Source of the DNA: UBA2108 sp002713215
GTDB lineage: Bacteria; Bacteroidota; Bacteroidia; Flavobacteriales_G; Salibacteraceae
Assembly: GCA_937891015.1 (NCBI GenBank)
Contig: CALAPY010000090.1
Span: 1 to 50,319 of the forward strand
Length of the DNA: 50,319 nt
Reading direction: 5' to 3'
The notes beneath the pieces were generated by a model that was given only the letters and a program-made list of their open reading frames with translations, was not told the origin of the DNA and did no database searches. Below are positions 17,359 to 26,157 of this stretch, one piece after another (within the stretch, counting starts at the first letter, position 1; each line of letters opens with the position of its first letter). Both the position numbers and the translations under genes were made by a program.

Positions 17359-18114
17359 ATGTTGTCGAGGGATGAATTGAAGGATTTTCTGGATGCTAAA
17401 AGTGAGCAATTCAATCACCCGGATTTTATTGCGGATGATCCCATTCAAATTCCACATGGGTTTTCAAAAAAAGAGGATATAGAAATCAGTGGTTTACTGG
17501 CTGCTTCAATTGCCTGGGGTCAGCGAAAAACCATTATTTCTAATGCTAAACGGATGGTGGATCTTATGGAAAACGAACCTTTTCATTTCGTTATGAATGC
17601 CAGCAAAAATGAGCTTCAAACACTCGAAAATTTCAAACATCGGACCTTTAACGGAACAGATCTTCAATTCTTTGTATTGGGGCTTCGAAATATCTATCTC
17701 AAAGGTGGGCTGGAAAAGTCATTCTCGAATTGTGAAAGTGCATTTGAGGCTATCAATCAGTTTAGGGCCATGATGATGTTAACTCCACATGAAATTAGAT
17801 CGGAGAAGCACATCAGCTCTCCCGCCAAAGGTTCTGCGGCCAAGCGGTTGAATATGTTCTTACGTTGGATGAATAGAAAAGACACCTGCGGTGTCGATTT
17901 TGGAATCTGGGAAGCATTGCCGCCTTCCAAACTCATGATCCCCCTGGATATCCATACAGGTAATATGGCACGAAAGCTTGGAATTCTAAATCGCAAACAA
18001 AACGACTGGAGAGCGCTGGAAGAGATTATGTCGGTTTTGCGAATGTTCGACCCTAATGATCCTTCAAAATACGATTTCGCCCTGTTTGGATTAGGGGTTA
18101 ACGAAGAATTCTGA
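17359..18114 (+). CDS. TIGR02757 (DUF2400) family protein
   Basis: 251 residues, normal for this family, beginning 10 nt after the ABC ATPase. Recognisable parts are DDPIQIPHGFSKKEDIEI, GLLAASIAWGQRKTI, the Arg-Trp-Met motif NMFLRWMNRKDTCGVDFGIW, and IPLDIHTGNMARKLG, ending in DPNDPSKYDFALFGLGV. This resembles a helix-hairpin-helix DNA-glycosylase-like fold with a conserved Asp, so a DNA-repair-related role is possible, but no activity is established to my knowledge. It closes the mutL-started operon. Confidence 0.88.
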   Translation: MLSRDELKDFLDAKSEQFNHPDFIADDPIQIPHGFSKKEDIEISGLLAASIAWGQRKTIISNAKRMVDLMENEPFHFVMNASKNELQTLENFKHRTFNGTDLQFFVLGLRNIYLKGGLEKSFSNCESAFEAINQFRAMMMLTPHEIRSEKHISSPAKGSAAKRLNMFLRWMNRKDTCGVDFGIWEALPPSKLMIPLDIHTGNMARKLGILNRKQNDWRALEEIMSVLRMFDPNDPSKYDFALFGLGVNEEF

Positions 18115-18151
18115 CCGATTTAGTTTCGATTGGTTGGTTTGGTTTACGTAC

Positions 18152-19618
18152 CTATTTGATGTTCCCCATTCTTTCTGGTATTATGCAAATACCATTGAAA
18201 CAATTGATGTCTTCTTTTGCATTGAACCTGTAATGGAAAGTGGCTGTACAATCTTCCATACAATTGGATTCGATACCTTCAACCTCACCAAGATGTGGAA
18301 GTTCATCATTTAAGTAACCACACATAAGATCATCAATTTCAATGTTGTAATACCAGTCTTCAACGATAACCCCTTTTTTAAAAGTTCCCTTTAATTTCGA
18401 ACTTCCGTCGGGATTGTAGGAAACAAACGCCCCTTCAACAAACCCGTTTAGATAAGAGAATTTAGAGTGAACTGAACCATTGGTATAATACAACTCTTGC
18501 TTACCGTTTAAAACACCATTCTTATAACGCTTTACGGATTTTTTCGATCCACCAGGGAAGTAAGCTGTTATTTCTCCATCTTTTTTGCCTTTGCTTAGTT
18601 TTCCTTTCTCCTTAAGCTCCCCACTTATGGTATAGAGCTTATACTCTCCCTGAGCAATACCATTTTCAAAGAGAAATTCAGCGCGTGGTTTTCCATTCGA
18701 GTAATTAAGTGTCCACTTCCCACTAAGTTCTCCATCGACAAGCAAGCCCTTAAGTTCTTTAGTTTTCAACGGTTTTCCCTTTTTAACCTTAATGCTGGCA
18801 TGCTCCAATACAAATTGATTATTGAGGCTCAATAAATCAAAGTACACGTCAACTTCATTGTTATATGCGTCATATTGGGTTTGGTCAAAATAGCGCGAGT
18901 AGCCCCATTTAATATCCTCCATCACAAATGGTCGGTTAATCATGTATTCAATGAGGTTCTGTGATTCACCGTTTTCTTCCGTTACATTAATTCTTTTCAA
19001 TACATTGGCTTCGAAGTAGCGCATATCGACCCAAACAACTGGAGTATTCGATTTTTCTACATTGTCAATTATTCCCATTCCCCGTATGTAGGGTTTCATT
19101 TTGTTGTCCCGAATGTCGTAATACCAGTATTCCTGTAAAACCACCCGTTTAGACTCTTTCAATTTGCAGGAGTCTTTAATTTTCACCATCTCTTCAGGCA
19201 AAAATGGTCGGGTAAGATCAGGTCCCGAAAAATAGTTGGCGTAGTTATCGGCTAAATACATAATTACTTCCGGAAAGGTTGCGGATTGTCCGTTGGCAAA
19301 CTTCAATACATAGTGGTTTTCATTGGCCGCCCGGTTAAAATCGACCACACTAATGGCTTCTATCAGCATTCCGTTTATGTTATGAAAAGCATAATCGGAG
19401 ATTCCAATTTTACTATCTACATAACCCGGATCAATTCCTCCTTTAATTGCGCTTCCTATTCCATCGGATAGAAAAATGTTGATGTTAGCGTTATAATGAG
19501 CCCATTGGATATCCTGAAAATAAACATCGATTGATTGACCGCTAAGTCCAATACTTTGAATAAAAATCAGGACTCCGAATAACATCTTAGAACTCATAAA
19601 AACAAATTTAGTTTTCAT
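18152..19618 (-). CDS. Secreted fusion of a GldN-like domain and MORN-type repeats
   Basis: 488 residues with an N-terminal signal segment (about 1-28). Residues ~40-245 resemble the T9SS ring protein GldN/PorN: KRVVLQEYWYYDIRDNKM aligns with the GldN strand read roughly as YRIKxxWYxDKRxGEL, PVVWVDMRYFEANVL with its FWxxYPxxRxVL, and FVMEDIKWGYSRYF with its late SFDxLxxxRxFxxxI. Residues ~297-425 are six or so MORN/YwqK-type repeats (GEYKLYTISGELKEKGKLSKG, GKQELYYTNGSVHSKFSY). Cys residues sit near the C-terminus. The GldN match is by eye and is inference; the repeats are clear. Confidence 0.6.
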   Translation of the reverse strand: MKTKFVFMSSKMLFGVLIFIQSIGLSGQSIDVYFQDIQWAHYNANINIFLSDGIGSAIKGGIDPGYVDSKIGISDYAFHNINGMLIEAISVVDFNRAANENHYVLKFANGQSATFPEVIMYLADNYANYFSGPDLTRPFLPEEMVKIKDSCKLKESKRVVLQEYWYYDIRDNKMKPYIRGMGIIDNVEKSNTPVVWVDMRYFEANVLKRINVTEENGESQNLIEYMINRPFVMEDIKWGYSRYFDQTQYDAYNNEVDVYFDLLSLNNQFVLEHASIKVKKGKPLKTKELKGLLVDGELSGKWTLNYSNGKPRAEFLFENGIAQGEYKLYTISGELKEKGKLSKGKKDGEITAYFPGGSKKSVKRYKNGVLNGKQELYYTNGSVHSKFSYLNGFVEGAFVSYNPDGSSKLKGTFKKGVIVEDWYYNIEIDDLMCGYLNDELPHLGEVEGIESNCMEDCTATFHYRFNAKEDINCFNGICIIPERMGNIK

Positions 19619-19700
19619 TGGTTATCGGGCTTAGCAGAAGTAACAACAATCGTTAAAAAGTGAATTTCATTTGGTAAATCGGCTGATTCAATCCACCAAT

Positions 19701-20858
19701 CTATTGATTCAGGTAGAGGTAGAGAACCGACATGGCCGAAAGCGTATCGTCTCCCACATTGTTGTAGGAACTAACCAATTCATAACGGTGGTCTTTACTC
19801 AATAATAAGCCTTCTTCAGATGTAAAATCGGTTATGTATTCCAATCCTATTTTATCGGGAATGCTTTTCATTTCGGTGCGAAACACGGTTCGGCTATCGG
19901 TGATATCATATAGCTCAAGGTATTCGCAATAAGGATGTACGTGTGCTGTGGCATAATACAGCATTTTATCTTCGGAGAGGTTAAGCATTTTGGTAGCTTC
20001 AAAGCGAAGCATTTCCGTTCCCGGAGATATCTTCCAGTGTCCGGTAAATTTTCTGCCGTATTGATCGTAATAAAGATCCAAATCGGCCAGCGGGTTGTTG
20101 GCCAACATATCCACTCCGCAACTGGGTTGCTGGGCCTCGTGATAATTGAATTTTTGACCTTCCTCTTCTTTCAGTTCTTTTTCCGGCTTTTCTCCATACA
20201 CACCATAAGGTCCGTCGTATTGCTTTACCAACCATACCGTGTTTTGCGACAATGCTTGCATGGGGAACTCGATTTCAGAATCCAAATAATATTTCAGGGT
20301 CACCTCATGATAAAGCGATGTATCCAGTGTGGGATTGTTATGATTCAACGCCTGAAAAATGGCCTTAAACTTCTGATTGGCTGGAAATGGAATTCCAAAG
20401 CCCTGGGGCAACTGGAGCTGAGTATAACCTTGAGTGAGGGTAAAAATTCTGTTGGTATAAGCAAATACACCAGGTTCCCAAGGGAAGTTACGTTCAACAG
20501 AAAGGTTTAGGTTATTGTGGCACATAAATTCCGGTGAAAGTTCGGTGCCGGCAGAATCCAATACCCGTACGTCATAACCAACCAACCAAACCAAATCTCC
20601 AGAATCGGCCAATTGAAATTCTTCTTCTGAAGTAGGCCCCATCATGGACCGGTAAATTTTATCAATGCGATAGTTCTCTGAAGTAACGACTTTGGTTCTC
20701 AACTTTGACGAATCGTACTCGCCTGCTTTGGCACCTTTATTTTTACTGTACCATTCTCTAAATGAGGGCGCCTCTTCTGTGGTTGAACAGGAAACCAGTA
20801 GGATGGTTGCCAATACTGCGATTAACTTCCATTGATTTAAATTCATTCTATTAACCAT
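19701..20858 (-). CDS. Lipoprotein of unknown function with an HxH motif
   Basis: 385 residues from the ATG at 20858, preceded by AAGGA at good spacing; the start overlaps the DUF4421-like stop by 8 nt. A lipobox (LVSC) at about residue 24 anchors it, probably to the outer membrane. The long beta-rich body ends with MLYYATAHVHPYCEYLELYD. The His-x-His and the following strand pattern resemble the C-terminal halves of type II copper (PHM/DBH-like) monooxygenase folds, but other copper ligands cannot be confirmed. No family is assigned. It is probably co-translated with the gene upstream. Confidence 0.65.
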   Translation of the reverse strand: MVNRMNLNQWKLIAVLATILLVSCSTTEEAPSFREWYSKNKGAKAGEYDSSKLRTKVVTSENYRIDKIYRSMMGPTSEEEFQLADSGDLVWLVGYDVRVLDSAGTELSPEFMCHNNLNLSVERNFPWEPGVFAYTNRIFTLTQGYTQLQLPQGFGIPFPANQKFKAIFQALNHNNPTLDTSLYHEVTLKYYLDSEIEFPMQALSQNTVWLVKQYDGPYGVYGEKPEKELKEEEGQKFNYHEAQQPSCGVDMLANNPLADLDLYYDQYGRKFTGHWKISPGTEMLRFEATKMLNLSEDKMLYYATAHVHPYCEYLELYDITDSRTVFRTEMKSIPDKIGLEYITDFTSEEGLLLSKDHRYELVSSYNNVGDDTLSAMSVLYLYLNQ

Positions 20859-21921
20859 TTCTATCCTTTTTACTTTTAAAGCGGTAGCCCACAAATAAGC
20901 TTAGTTTACCGTGACCAATTTGCGGGTATAATCCATCTATAATTTTAGCTAAAAAGCCATTGTACGAAATATTAAATCCGGCAAAAATCCTTCTACCATT
21001 GTAGCCGAATGCATTCATGGAAATAAGCTTCAGATTAACGCTTGAGTTCAATGATTTTATATTAGGACTTGAATAATCTCCTGAATAATAATGAATACCC
21101 GGAATTAAGCTAGCCGTAACAAAAAAATTCTTCCCTATAACAAAGGTATGCATGTATCCAAAGTTTATTCCTAAACTCAATATGTTCAGATTGTTGAGTT
21201 GTGCTTCGGTGTTAAACAAACCCTCTGCCCGAACGGGAATAATTGATGAATCCCCGTTCATTGTAAAGGAAGAAAATGCTCCCCCGGCAATAAAACTTCC
21301 TGCACTTTTCTTTTGGACTTCATTTAAGACAAACGGAGCTTTTAAAGAAAATCGGGTATAGTTCAGGGCATATAGGTACTGCAATTCAATGTTGTTTGTT
21401 CTGATGTCCTTTCTAAGCCCGGTTTCTCCGGAATCTAAAATAACCGGTGCTGCTGGATCAAACTGATAAGATCTATTCAATTTGTACCCGCGATAATATT
21501 GTAATGTTCCGGCAAAATAATGTTTGCTACTATATACCCTACCCTGAAAGTCAAATGACTGTTGCTCGTCAAATTCCTTTGTTCCTGATAACCCCACACC
21601 CAAGGTAAGATCTAATGCCAGCCACTTATAGGCAAACCCAATACCTAAGTATAAATCACGTGCCGGTTGATAAATAATGGAATTGGATTTCCGGGTATCG
21701 AATAGAGCAAAGTAATTGTACTTATTCATGGTAACCAATTTCAATGCAAATTCGTTACCAAAATTTGCAATGTAATTGGTGTCCTGGTCCCGATAGAGCA
21801 GGTAATGACTAAAGCGATCAACTACGGCGTCTACCGAATCGAGAACTTGTGTTTTACCAGAATAACATATGCTTTGAAAAAGCACTACAACAAATACAAT
21901 TATTCTGAAATTCCTGCTCAA
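20851..21921 (-). CDS. Outer-membrane beta-barrel protein, DUF4421-like
   Basis: 356 residues with a signal peptide (MSRNFRIIVFVVVLFQSICYSGKTQ). The N-terminal part, DRFSHYLLYRDQDTNYIAN with KLVTMNKYNYFALFDTR, then repeated amphipathic strands (YLGIGFAYKWLALDLTLGVG, FAGTLQYYRGYKL, FFVTASLIPGIHYYSGDY) and the end KLSLFVGYRFK fit a DUF4421-type barrel. The role is unknown; its pairing with the adjacent lipoprotein suggests a shared envelope job. The family call is by pattern and moderately sure. Confidence 0.6.
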   Translation of the reverse strand: MSRNFRIIVFVVVLFQSICYSGKTQVLDSVDAVVDRFSHYLLYRDQDTNYIANFGNEFALKLVTMNKYNYFALFDTRKSNSIIYQPARDLYLGIGFAYKWLALDLTLGVGLSGTKEFDEQQSFDFQGRVYSSKHYFAGTLQYYRGYKLNRSYQFDPAAPVILDSGETGLRKDIRTNNIELQYLYALNYTRFSLKAPFVLNEVQKKSAGSFIAGGAFSSFTMNGDSSIIPVRAEGLFNTEAQLNNLNILSLGINFGYMHTFVIGKNFFVTASLIPGIHYYSGDYSSPNIKSLNSSVNLKLISMNAFGYNGRRIFAGFNISYNGFLAKIIDGLYPQIGHGKLSLFVGYRFKSKKDRNG

Positions 21922-22010
21922 TTTCCAAGTTGAAGATTACCAGCCAAAGATGAGAATTATTCGTATTGACCGGTAGATTTGTTGAAGTCGGCTTCTAAAT
22001 ATTGGGCAAC

Positions 22011-22053
22011 AAAAAACCCCTTACTTTTTAGCAGCACTAAAACGTAAGGGGTT
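22011..22053 (-). terminator. Rho-independent terminator of rpmB
   Basis: On the minus strand AACCCCTTAC (22053-22044) pairs with GTAAGGGGTT (22024-22015), with an inner TTTTAG/CTAAAA pairing, then a run of T. It is directly after rpmB, so the transcript is monocistronic. Confidence 0.88.
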
Positions 22054-22075
22054 CAATTATATTCAATAAGGTGGT

Positions 22076-22315
22076 TTACGCTTTGTAAAACCCTTTTTCT
22101 GTAGCTTGTTTTAAAGCAGTTTCAATTCCCAATCGATTGATATTTCGAATTCCTGAAGCAGATACTTTTAAGGTAATCCATTTATCTTCAGAAGGAATAT
22201 AAAACTTCTTCACCTGTAAATTTGGCTTAAACTTTCTTTTAGTCTTGTTCATAGCATGAGAAACATTGTTTCCACTCATTGCTTTCTTTCCTGTGATTTG
22301 ACAAACATTAGCCAT
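22076..22315 (-). CDS. rpmB: 50S ribosomal protein L28
   Basis: 79 residues, the normal size. It opens MANVCQITGKKAMSGNNVSH and ends KQATEKGFYKA, with KRKFKPNLQVKKF in between, all typical of L28. It sits in the large subunit near the exit-tunnel side. In many Bacteroidota rpmB is followed by rpmG, DUF4295 and ftsY; here it is followed at once by a strong terminator, so that cluster is broken. A full promoter precedes it. Confidence 0.97.
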   Translation of the reverse strand: MANVCQITGKKAMSGNNVSHAMNKTKRKFKPNLQVKKFYIPSEDKWITLKVSASGIRNINRLGIETALKQATEKGFYKA

Positions 22316-22340
22316 AATTGTACTCTTAATTTTCAGCCGG

Positions 22341-22372
22341 CAAATATACTGCTATTCCTACTACAAAATCAA
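22341..22372 (-). promoter_or_regulatory. Promoter of rpmB
   Basis: On the minus strand the -7 box TATATTTG is at 22348-22341 and a TTG at 22372-22370, spacer 21 nt. The box lies 25 nt upstream of the ATG, partly inside the gap to cinA. Confidence 0.6.
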
Positions 22373-23616
22373 GAATGTTTTAATATTTCTTTTTGCAACA
22401 TTCTAAGGCCCGTTTGCGCAGATCTTACAATGTTTTTATCGCGGTCTTTTCCAAAGCGAAAACACTGGGAAATTGTACCTGATGGAGTAGAAACAGCAAT
22501 CCAAACCGTTCCAACGGGTTTTTCCTTTGTTCCACCGGTTGGCCCAGCAATACCGGATGTTGCAATTGAACAATCAGTGTCGAACTTCTGCTTAACGCCT
22601 TCAACCATTTCTTCTACCACCTGTTTCGAAACAGCGCCATGTTTTTTTAAGCTTTCCCAACTGACACCCAGGACTGTTTCCTTAATTCTATTGGAATAGG
22701 AAACCACCGATCCTTCAAAGTACGCACTGCTCCCCGAAATGCTGGTTAGTCGATGTGCAACGTATCCTCCGGTGCAACTTTCTGCGGTACTAACTGTCCA
22801 TCCTTTTTCAATCAATAAGTTGGCTACGGCAATTTCAATCTCATCGACATCTTCACCTACAAAATACTGTGGAATTATTGATTTTAGAAGATCAACCTGT
22901 TTCTGAATTTTGGTTTCCAGTTCAATCCGGTTGTCTCCTTTTCCACTTACCCGTAACTTCACCCTTCCCATCGAAGGCAGCCAGGCTAGGCCTAATCCTG
23001 AGTTTAGTAAGTCATCCTCCCAACCACCTATATGCTCCATCAAACCGGATTCCCCTATTCCCTGGGTAAGAATAGTTTTGTAAACCAATTCAGTTGAGTC
23101 AGTCTTTTCGGATAAACGAGGAAGAATCTCCTCTGTCATTAAGTACTTCATTTCAAAGGGAACTCCAGGCATGGAAACCACAATTTTACCTTTATCTTCA
23201 AACCACATTCCCGGTGCTGTTCCTTTCTCATTCATCAAATGTTTTGCCTTTGAAGGAAGCATAGCCTGCTCTCGGTTAACTTCGGGCATGGGAATATTTA
23301 GTGAATCGAACAACCCTTTGACATGCTCAAATACTTCCGGCCTAAATTCCAGTTCATCTTCAAAATACTCGGCTAGGGTCAATTTAGTAATATCGTCCTT
23401 TGTAGGACCTAACCCGCCGGTTATCAATACAACATCGGCCCTCTCCAGGGCCTGACCCAATGCATCGAGAATGTGCTTTTTATTGTCACTAATACTAGAA
23501 ACCTGTGCAACCTCAATTCCAATTTCGTGTAATTGGCTAGCCATCCAAGCCGAGTTGGTATCTACAATCTGACCGATTAATATTTCGTCTCCTATGGTTA
23601 TTATTTCAACTTTCAT
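22369..23616 (-). CDS. cinA: CinA-family protein (nicotinamide-nucleotide amidase related)
   Basis: 415 residues. The N-terminal MoCF-like domain (KVEIITIGDEILIGQIVDTN, VLITGGLGPTKDD, PGVPFEMKYL) is followed by the C-terminal CinA amidase domain from LLIEKGWTVSTAESCTGG, with SGSSAYFEGSVVSYSN and ATSGIAGPTGGTKEKPVG. Family members deamidate NMN, recycling pyridine nucleotides, and the N-domain can hydrolyse ADP-ribose. Both domains look complete and the length is standard. Candidate -7 box TAATTTTG on the minus strand at 23641-23634. It is upstream of rpmB. Confidence 0.93.
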   Translation of the reverse strand: MKVEIITIGDEILIGQIVDTNSAWMASQLHEIGIEVAQVSSISDNKKHILDALGQALERADVVLITGGLGPTKDDITKLTLAEYFEDELEFRPEVFEHVKGLFDSLNIPMPEVNREQAMLPSKAKHLMNEKGTAPGMWFEDKGKIVVSMPGVPFEMKYLMTEEILPRLSEKTDSTELVYKTILTQGIGESGLMEHIGGWEDDLLNSGLGLAWLPSMGRVKLRVSGKGDNRIELETKIQKQVDLLKSIIPQYFVGEDVDEIEIAVANLLIEKGWTVSTAESCTGGYVAHRLTSISGSSAYFEGSVVSYSNRIKETVLGVSWESLKKHGAVSKQVVEEMVEGVKQKFDTDCSIATSGIAGPTGGTKEKPVGTVWIAVSTPSGTISQCFRFGKDRDKNIVRSAQTGLRMLQKEILKHS

Positions 23617-23633
23617 GACTCATCTATAAAGTT

Positions 23634-23641
23634 CAAAATTA
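23634..23641 (-). promoter_or_regulatory. Candidate -7 box of cinA
   Basis: TAATTTTG on the minus strand, 17 nt upstream of the cinA ATG. No TTG is found at the -33 distance. Confidence 0.4.
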
Positions 23642-23751
23642 AGCTCATTTTACGTTAGGTAATTAAACCATTAAATCGATGATCTACAGCCTCTAAGAAA
23701 TTCCTTTAAACTAATTTGCACCTGTATTTTTACCAGTTAAATTAGACAGAA

Positions 23752-26067
23752 ATGAAATCTTTTTCTTTACTCATTACAATGCTTGTTACTGCCTCATGTA
23801 GTTTGTTCGCAGCAACTTCAACCATTACCAAATATGACTATCATAATCCGGATAATGGTCTTGCAATATGGCTAAAACCAAGTTGGCAATCAAATGCTAT
23901 GCAGAAATACGTTTTTATAAATGAAACCGGAACATTTGAAGACTTTAGCAATGGAACGGCAATAATTACCGGAACCTTACTTAACCTGAACGATGCTCAG
24001 GAAATGTGGAGCATCACCATTAACCTTAAAGGCAAAAGAGATTGGATTTCACATTCAGCAAACAATGGCTCTTTTTGTGATCCTTCAAAAATTACTGCCG
24101 GCCAGCACAAAGCATGGACCTATTATGATGTTGATGATAGCAAAAGCAACAAAATGGTTGATATATCCGGTAAATGTGGAGGTGTTGTATTAATAATAAG
24201 TGGTTCTTCCAGCTGCGGATTCCAAATCGGACATGGTGCAAATGGAGTTAATAGCATCAATGGTTTAGGTGGACAATTTTCAGCTTCAGGGGCTGATGAT
24301 GTTGGAACCGTTTTCTCAACGAAAGGTGGATTTTGTACGGCTATCTGCCCCAATCAAGAAGTTAAAGACTACTACAAGGCTTTCCGCTTCGATCACTTGG
24401 ATGTTAAACCTTATACACATGCACTTTATATAAATGATGATAGCCTGGGTGTTTTACGGTATATCTTCGGTTCAAAAGGAGGGCACCTATCTACCTATCA
24501 CGATGGAAGCGCACATTTATACGGAGAGGTTTACCTTATATCTAACAATGCTAACGGGGTTGACTGGTACCCGGATTTAGACAAAAAATTTGAACTCAAC
24601 ATCTATCTAAAAGATGCTAAGAACTGGCAGCAATGGAGTTCTAACCCCAACAATGATTTCTATGACACCTATGAAGTTGCTGATGGCAAACATGTAAGCT
24701 GGACCTACTATTTATTTGATGATACTAAACCAAATACATTAAGAGGATTAGAAGATTATAAAGGAACGGTACTGTACCTTTCTCATCAACCTGCTGATTT
24801 ATCGCTTGGCGTACAGTTCGGGCAAAATGCAACAGCCCAAAACGTAAAGGTTTTTGGAGTTGGTGGATGGTTTACCTATACGGTCGGTAAAACCAAGTCG
24901 AATTTTGCAGGAGGTCGTGGAGATGTCAATATGTACTTGGATCGGGAATGCGAATCCGGTGATTACCTGTTTGGAATTAAAGGTGGAAAGTCCAAAAAGA
25001 ACACCCGAATATATTATTTGAATGAAAGCAATGCACATATTGAATCTTCTGAAATAGAGCATAAATCTGCTGCCCTTGCTGCTAAACCCAATAGTTCGTT
25101 GTTGTATTACATCCAAAACAAACACCCATATAATTTGGTTATGTATGACCTTGCCAGTGGCTACTATGAAACGGTTGGCAAAACCGGGTTCTGTAACAAC
25201 GTGTACCGATTGGACTTTAATTCAACTGGTGAGTTATATGCCTCAAGAGGAGCTAAATTGTATACCATTAATACAACAACTGGTAAGGCCAGCTTTCTTG
25301 GTAAAATGAAGGGATTTGCCAACAAGAAAGGAAAGTCGCGTGGAGATATCGCCTTTTCTCCTAATGGAAGTCTCTACCTTCTAACCAAAACACACTTGTA
25401 CACTGTTAATCAAAGCACGTACAGAGTAACCTCGGTAGGCAAACACGGAATATCTTTAATTTCCGGAATGGATTTCAATTCTTCGGGTGATTTGGTGGTT
25501 TCAAATATCATTAAGGAAAAAGGAGTTGGCGTTCACTCTAACTTGTATGAAATGAATGCAAATGACGCAACTTCAACTCTGATTGGCGATACCAAAGTTA
25601 GACTGAATGACCTGGCCTATTTTTCAGGATGTTATGCAGAAGCAAATACGAGAAAAATAGATTGCTCAAACCCAAGTCAAGGTGGAAGACCACGTCCAGG
25701 CCCCGGAGGCAGCAGGTCCAGTGACATTGCTGATGAAAATGGAGTAATAGAATACGATGATGATTTTTCTGATTTAGAAGATGATGAAGATTTGATCGCC
25801 ATGGAGGAGTTGGAAAACATTAAACTGTATCCCAGCCTTGTAGGGAAATTTAGCAGCGACTATGTTACCATCACTTCTTCTGTAGAATATGAAAACGTTA
25901 ACTTCAGCATTACTGACGGTGTAGGCAGAACCTACCGTTCTGATGTTATTCCTTATTTAATGGGTGAAAATACCATTGGAATATCTGATCTTCCAAACGG
26001 AGTATATTTTTTCCAAGTTGGAATTGGAGAAAACAGCAAGTTATTTAAAGTATTGATAAATAAGTAA
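23752..26067 (+). CDS. Large secreted protein with duplicated domain, propeller-like region and T9SS tail
   Basis: 771 residues with a signal peptide (MKSFSLLITMLVTASCSLFA). Two similar domains lie at about 26-200 and 222-405; compare HKAWTYYDVDDSKSNKM with HVSWTYYLFDDTKPNTL, and NGLGGQFS with FGVGGWFT. Residues ~440-630 form a repeated propeller-like region (NVYRLDFNSTGELYAS, GDIAFSPNGSLYLLTKTHLYT, SGMDFNSSGDLVVS). A Gly/Pro hinge (RPRPGPGG) and an acidic stretch lead to a type A-like T9SS sorting domain (IKLYPSLVGKF ... LFKVLINK). Ligand is unknown. A terminator follows at 26089. Confidence 0.75.
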   Translation: MKSFSLLITMLVTASCSLFAATSTITKYDYHNPDNGLAIWLKPSWQSNAMQKYVFINETGTFEDFSNGTAIITGTLLNLNDAQEMWSITINLKGKRDWISHSANNGSFCDPSKITAGQHKAWTYYDVDDSKSNKMVDISGKCGGVVLIISGSSSCGFQIGHGANGVNSINGLGGQFSASGADDVGTVFSTKGGFCTAICPNQEVKDYYKAFRFDHLDVKPYTHALYINDDSLGVLRYIFGSKGGHLSTYHDGSAHLYGEVYLISNNANGVDWYPDLDKKFELNIYLKDAKNWQQWSSNPNNDFYDTYEVADGKHVSWTYYLFDDTKPNTLRGLEDYKGTVLYLSHQPADLSLGVQFGQNATAQNVKVFGVGGWFTYTVGKTKSNFAGGRGDVNMYLDRECESGDYLFGIKGGKSKKNTRIYYLNESNAHIESSEIEHKSAALAAKPNSSLLYYIQNKHPYNLVMYDLASGYYETVGKTGFCNNVYRLDFNSTGELYASRGAKLYTINTTTGKASFLGKMKGFANKKGKSRGDIAFSPNGSLYLLTKTHLYTVNQSTYRVTSVGKHGISLISGMDFNSSGDLVVSNIIKEKGVGVHSNLYEMNANDATSTLIGDTKVRLNDLAYFSGCYAEANTRKIDCSNPSQGGRPRPGPGGSRSSDIADENGVIEYDDDFSDLEDDEDLIAMEELENIKLYPSLVGKFSSDYVTITSSVEYENVNFSITDGVGRTYRSDVIPYLMGENTIGISDLPNGVYFFQVGIGENSKLFKVLINK

Positions 26068-26088
26068 AAGGCAGTTTTGCTTAAAGAG

Positions 26089-26112
26089 AAAGGGGCTATT
26101 GCCCCTTTTTTT
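26089..26112 (+). terminator. Rho-independent terminator
   Basis: AAAGGGGC (26089-26096) pairs with GCCCCTTT (26101-26108) across TATT, then T to 26112. It lies between the secreted protein and the glycosyltransferase, which rules out an upstream start for the latter. Confidence 0.88.
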
Positions 26113-26157
26113 GTTTCTGTACTTTATTTGCTGGATAAAATCATTTCTTTGCCTTCC

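Noticed and set aside
19935..20510. A 191-codon plus-strand frame opposite the lipoprotein
   Set aside because: No start context or domain; the minus-strand lipoprotein has a lipobox and a good ribosome-binding site.
26077..26157. N-terminal extension of the glycosyltransferase
   Set aside because: It would pass through a strong terminator (26089-26112) and add residues absent from GT2 enzymes.
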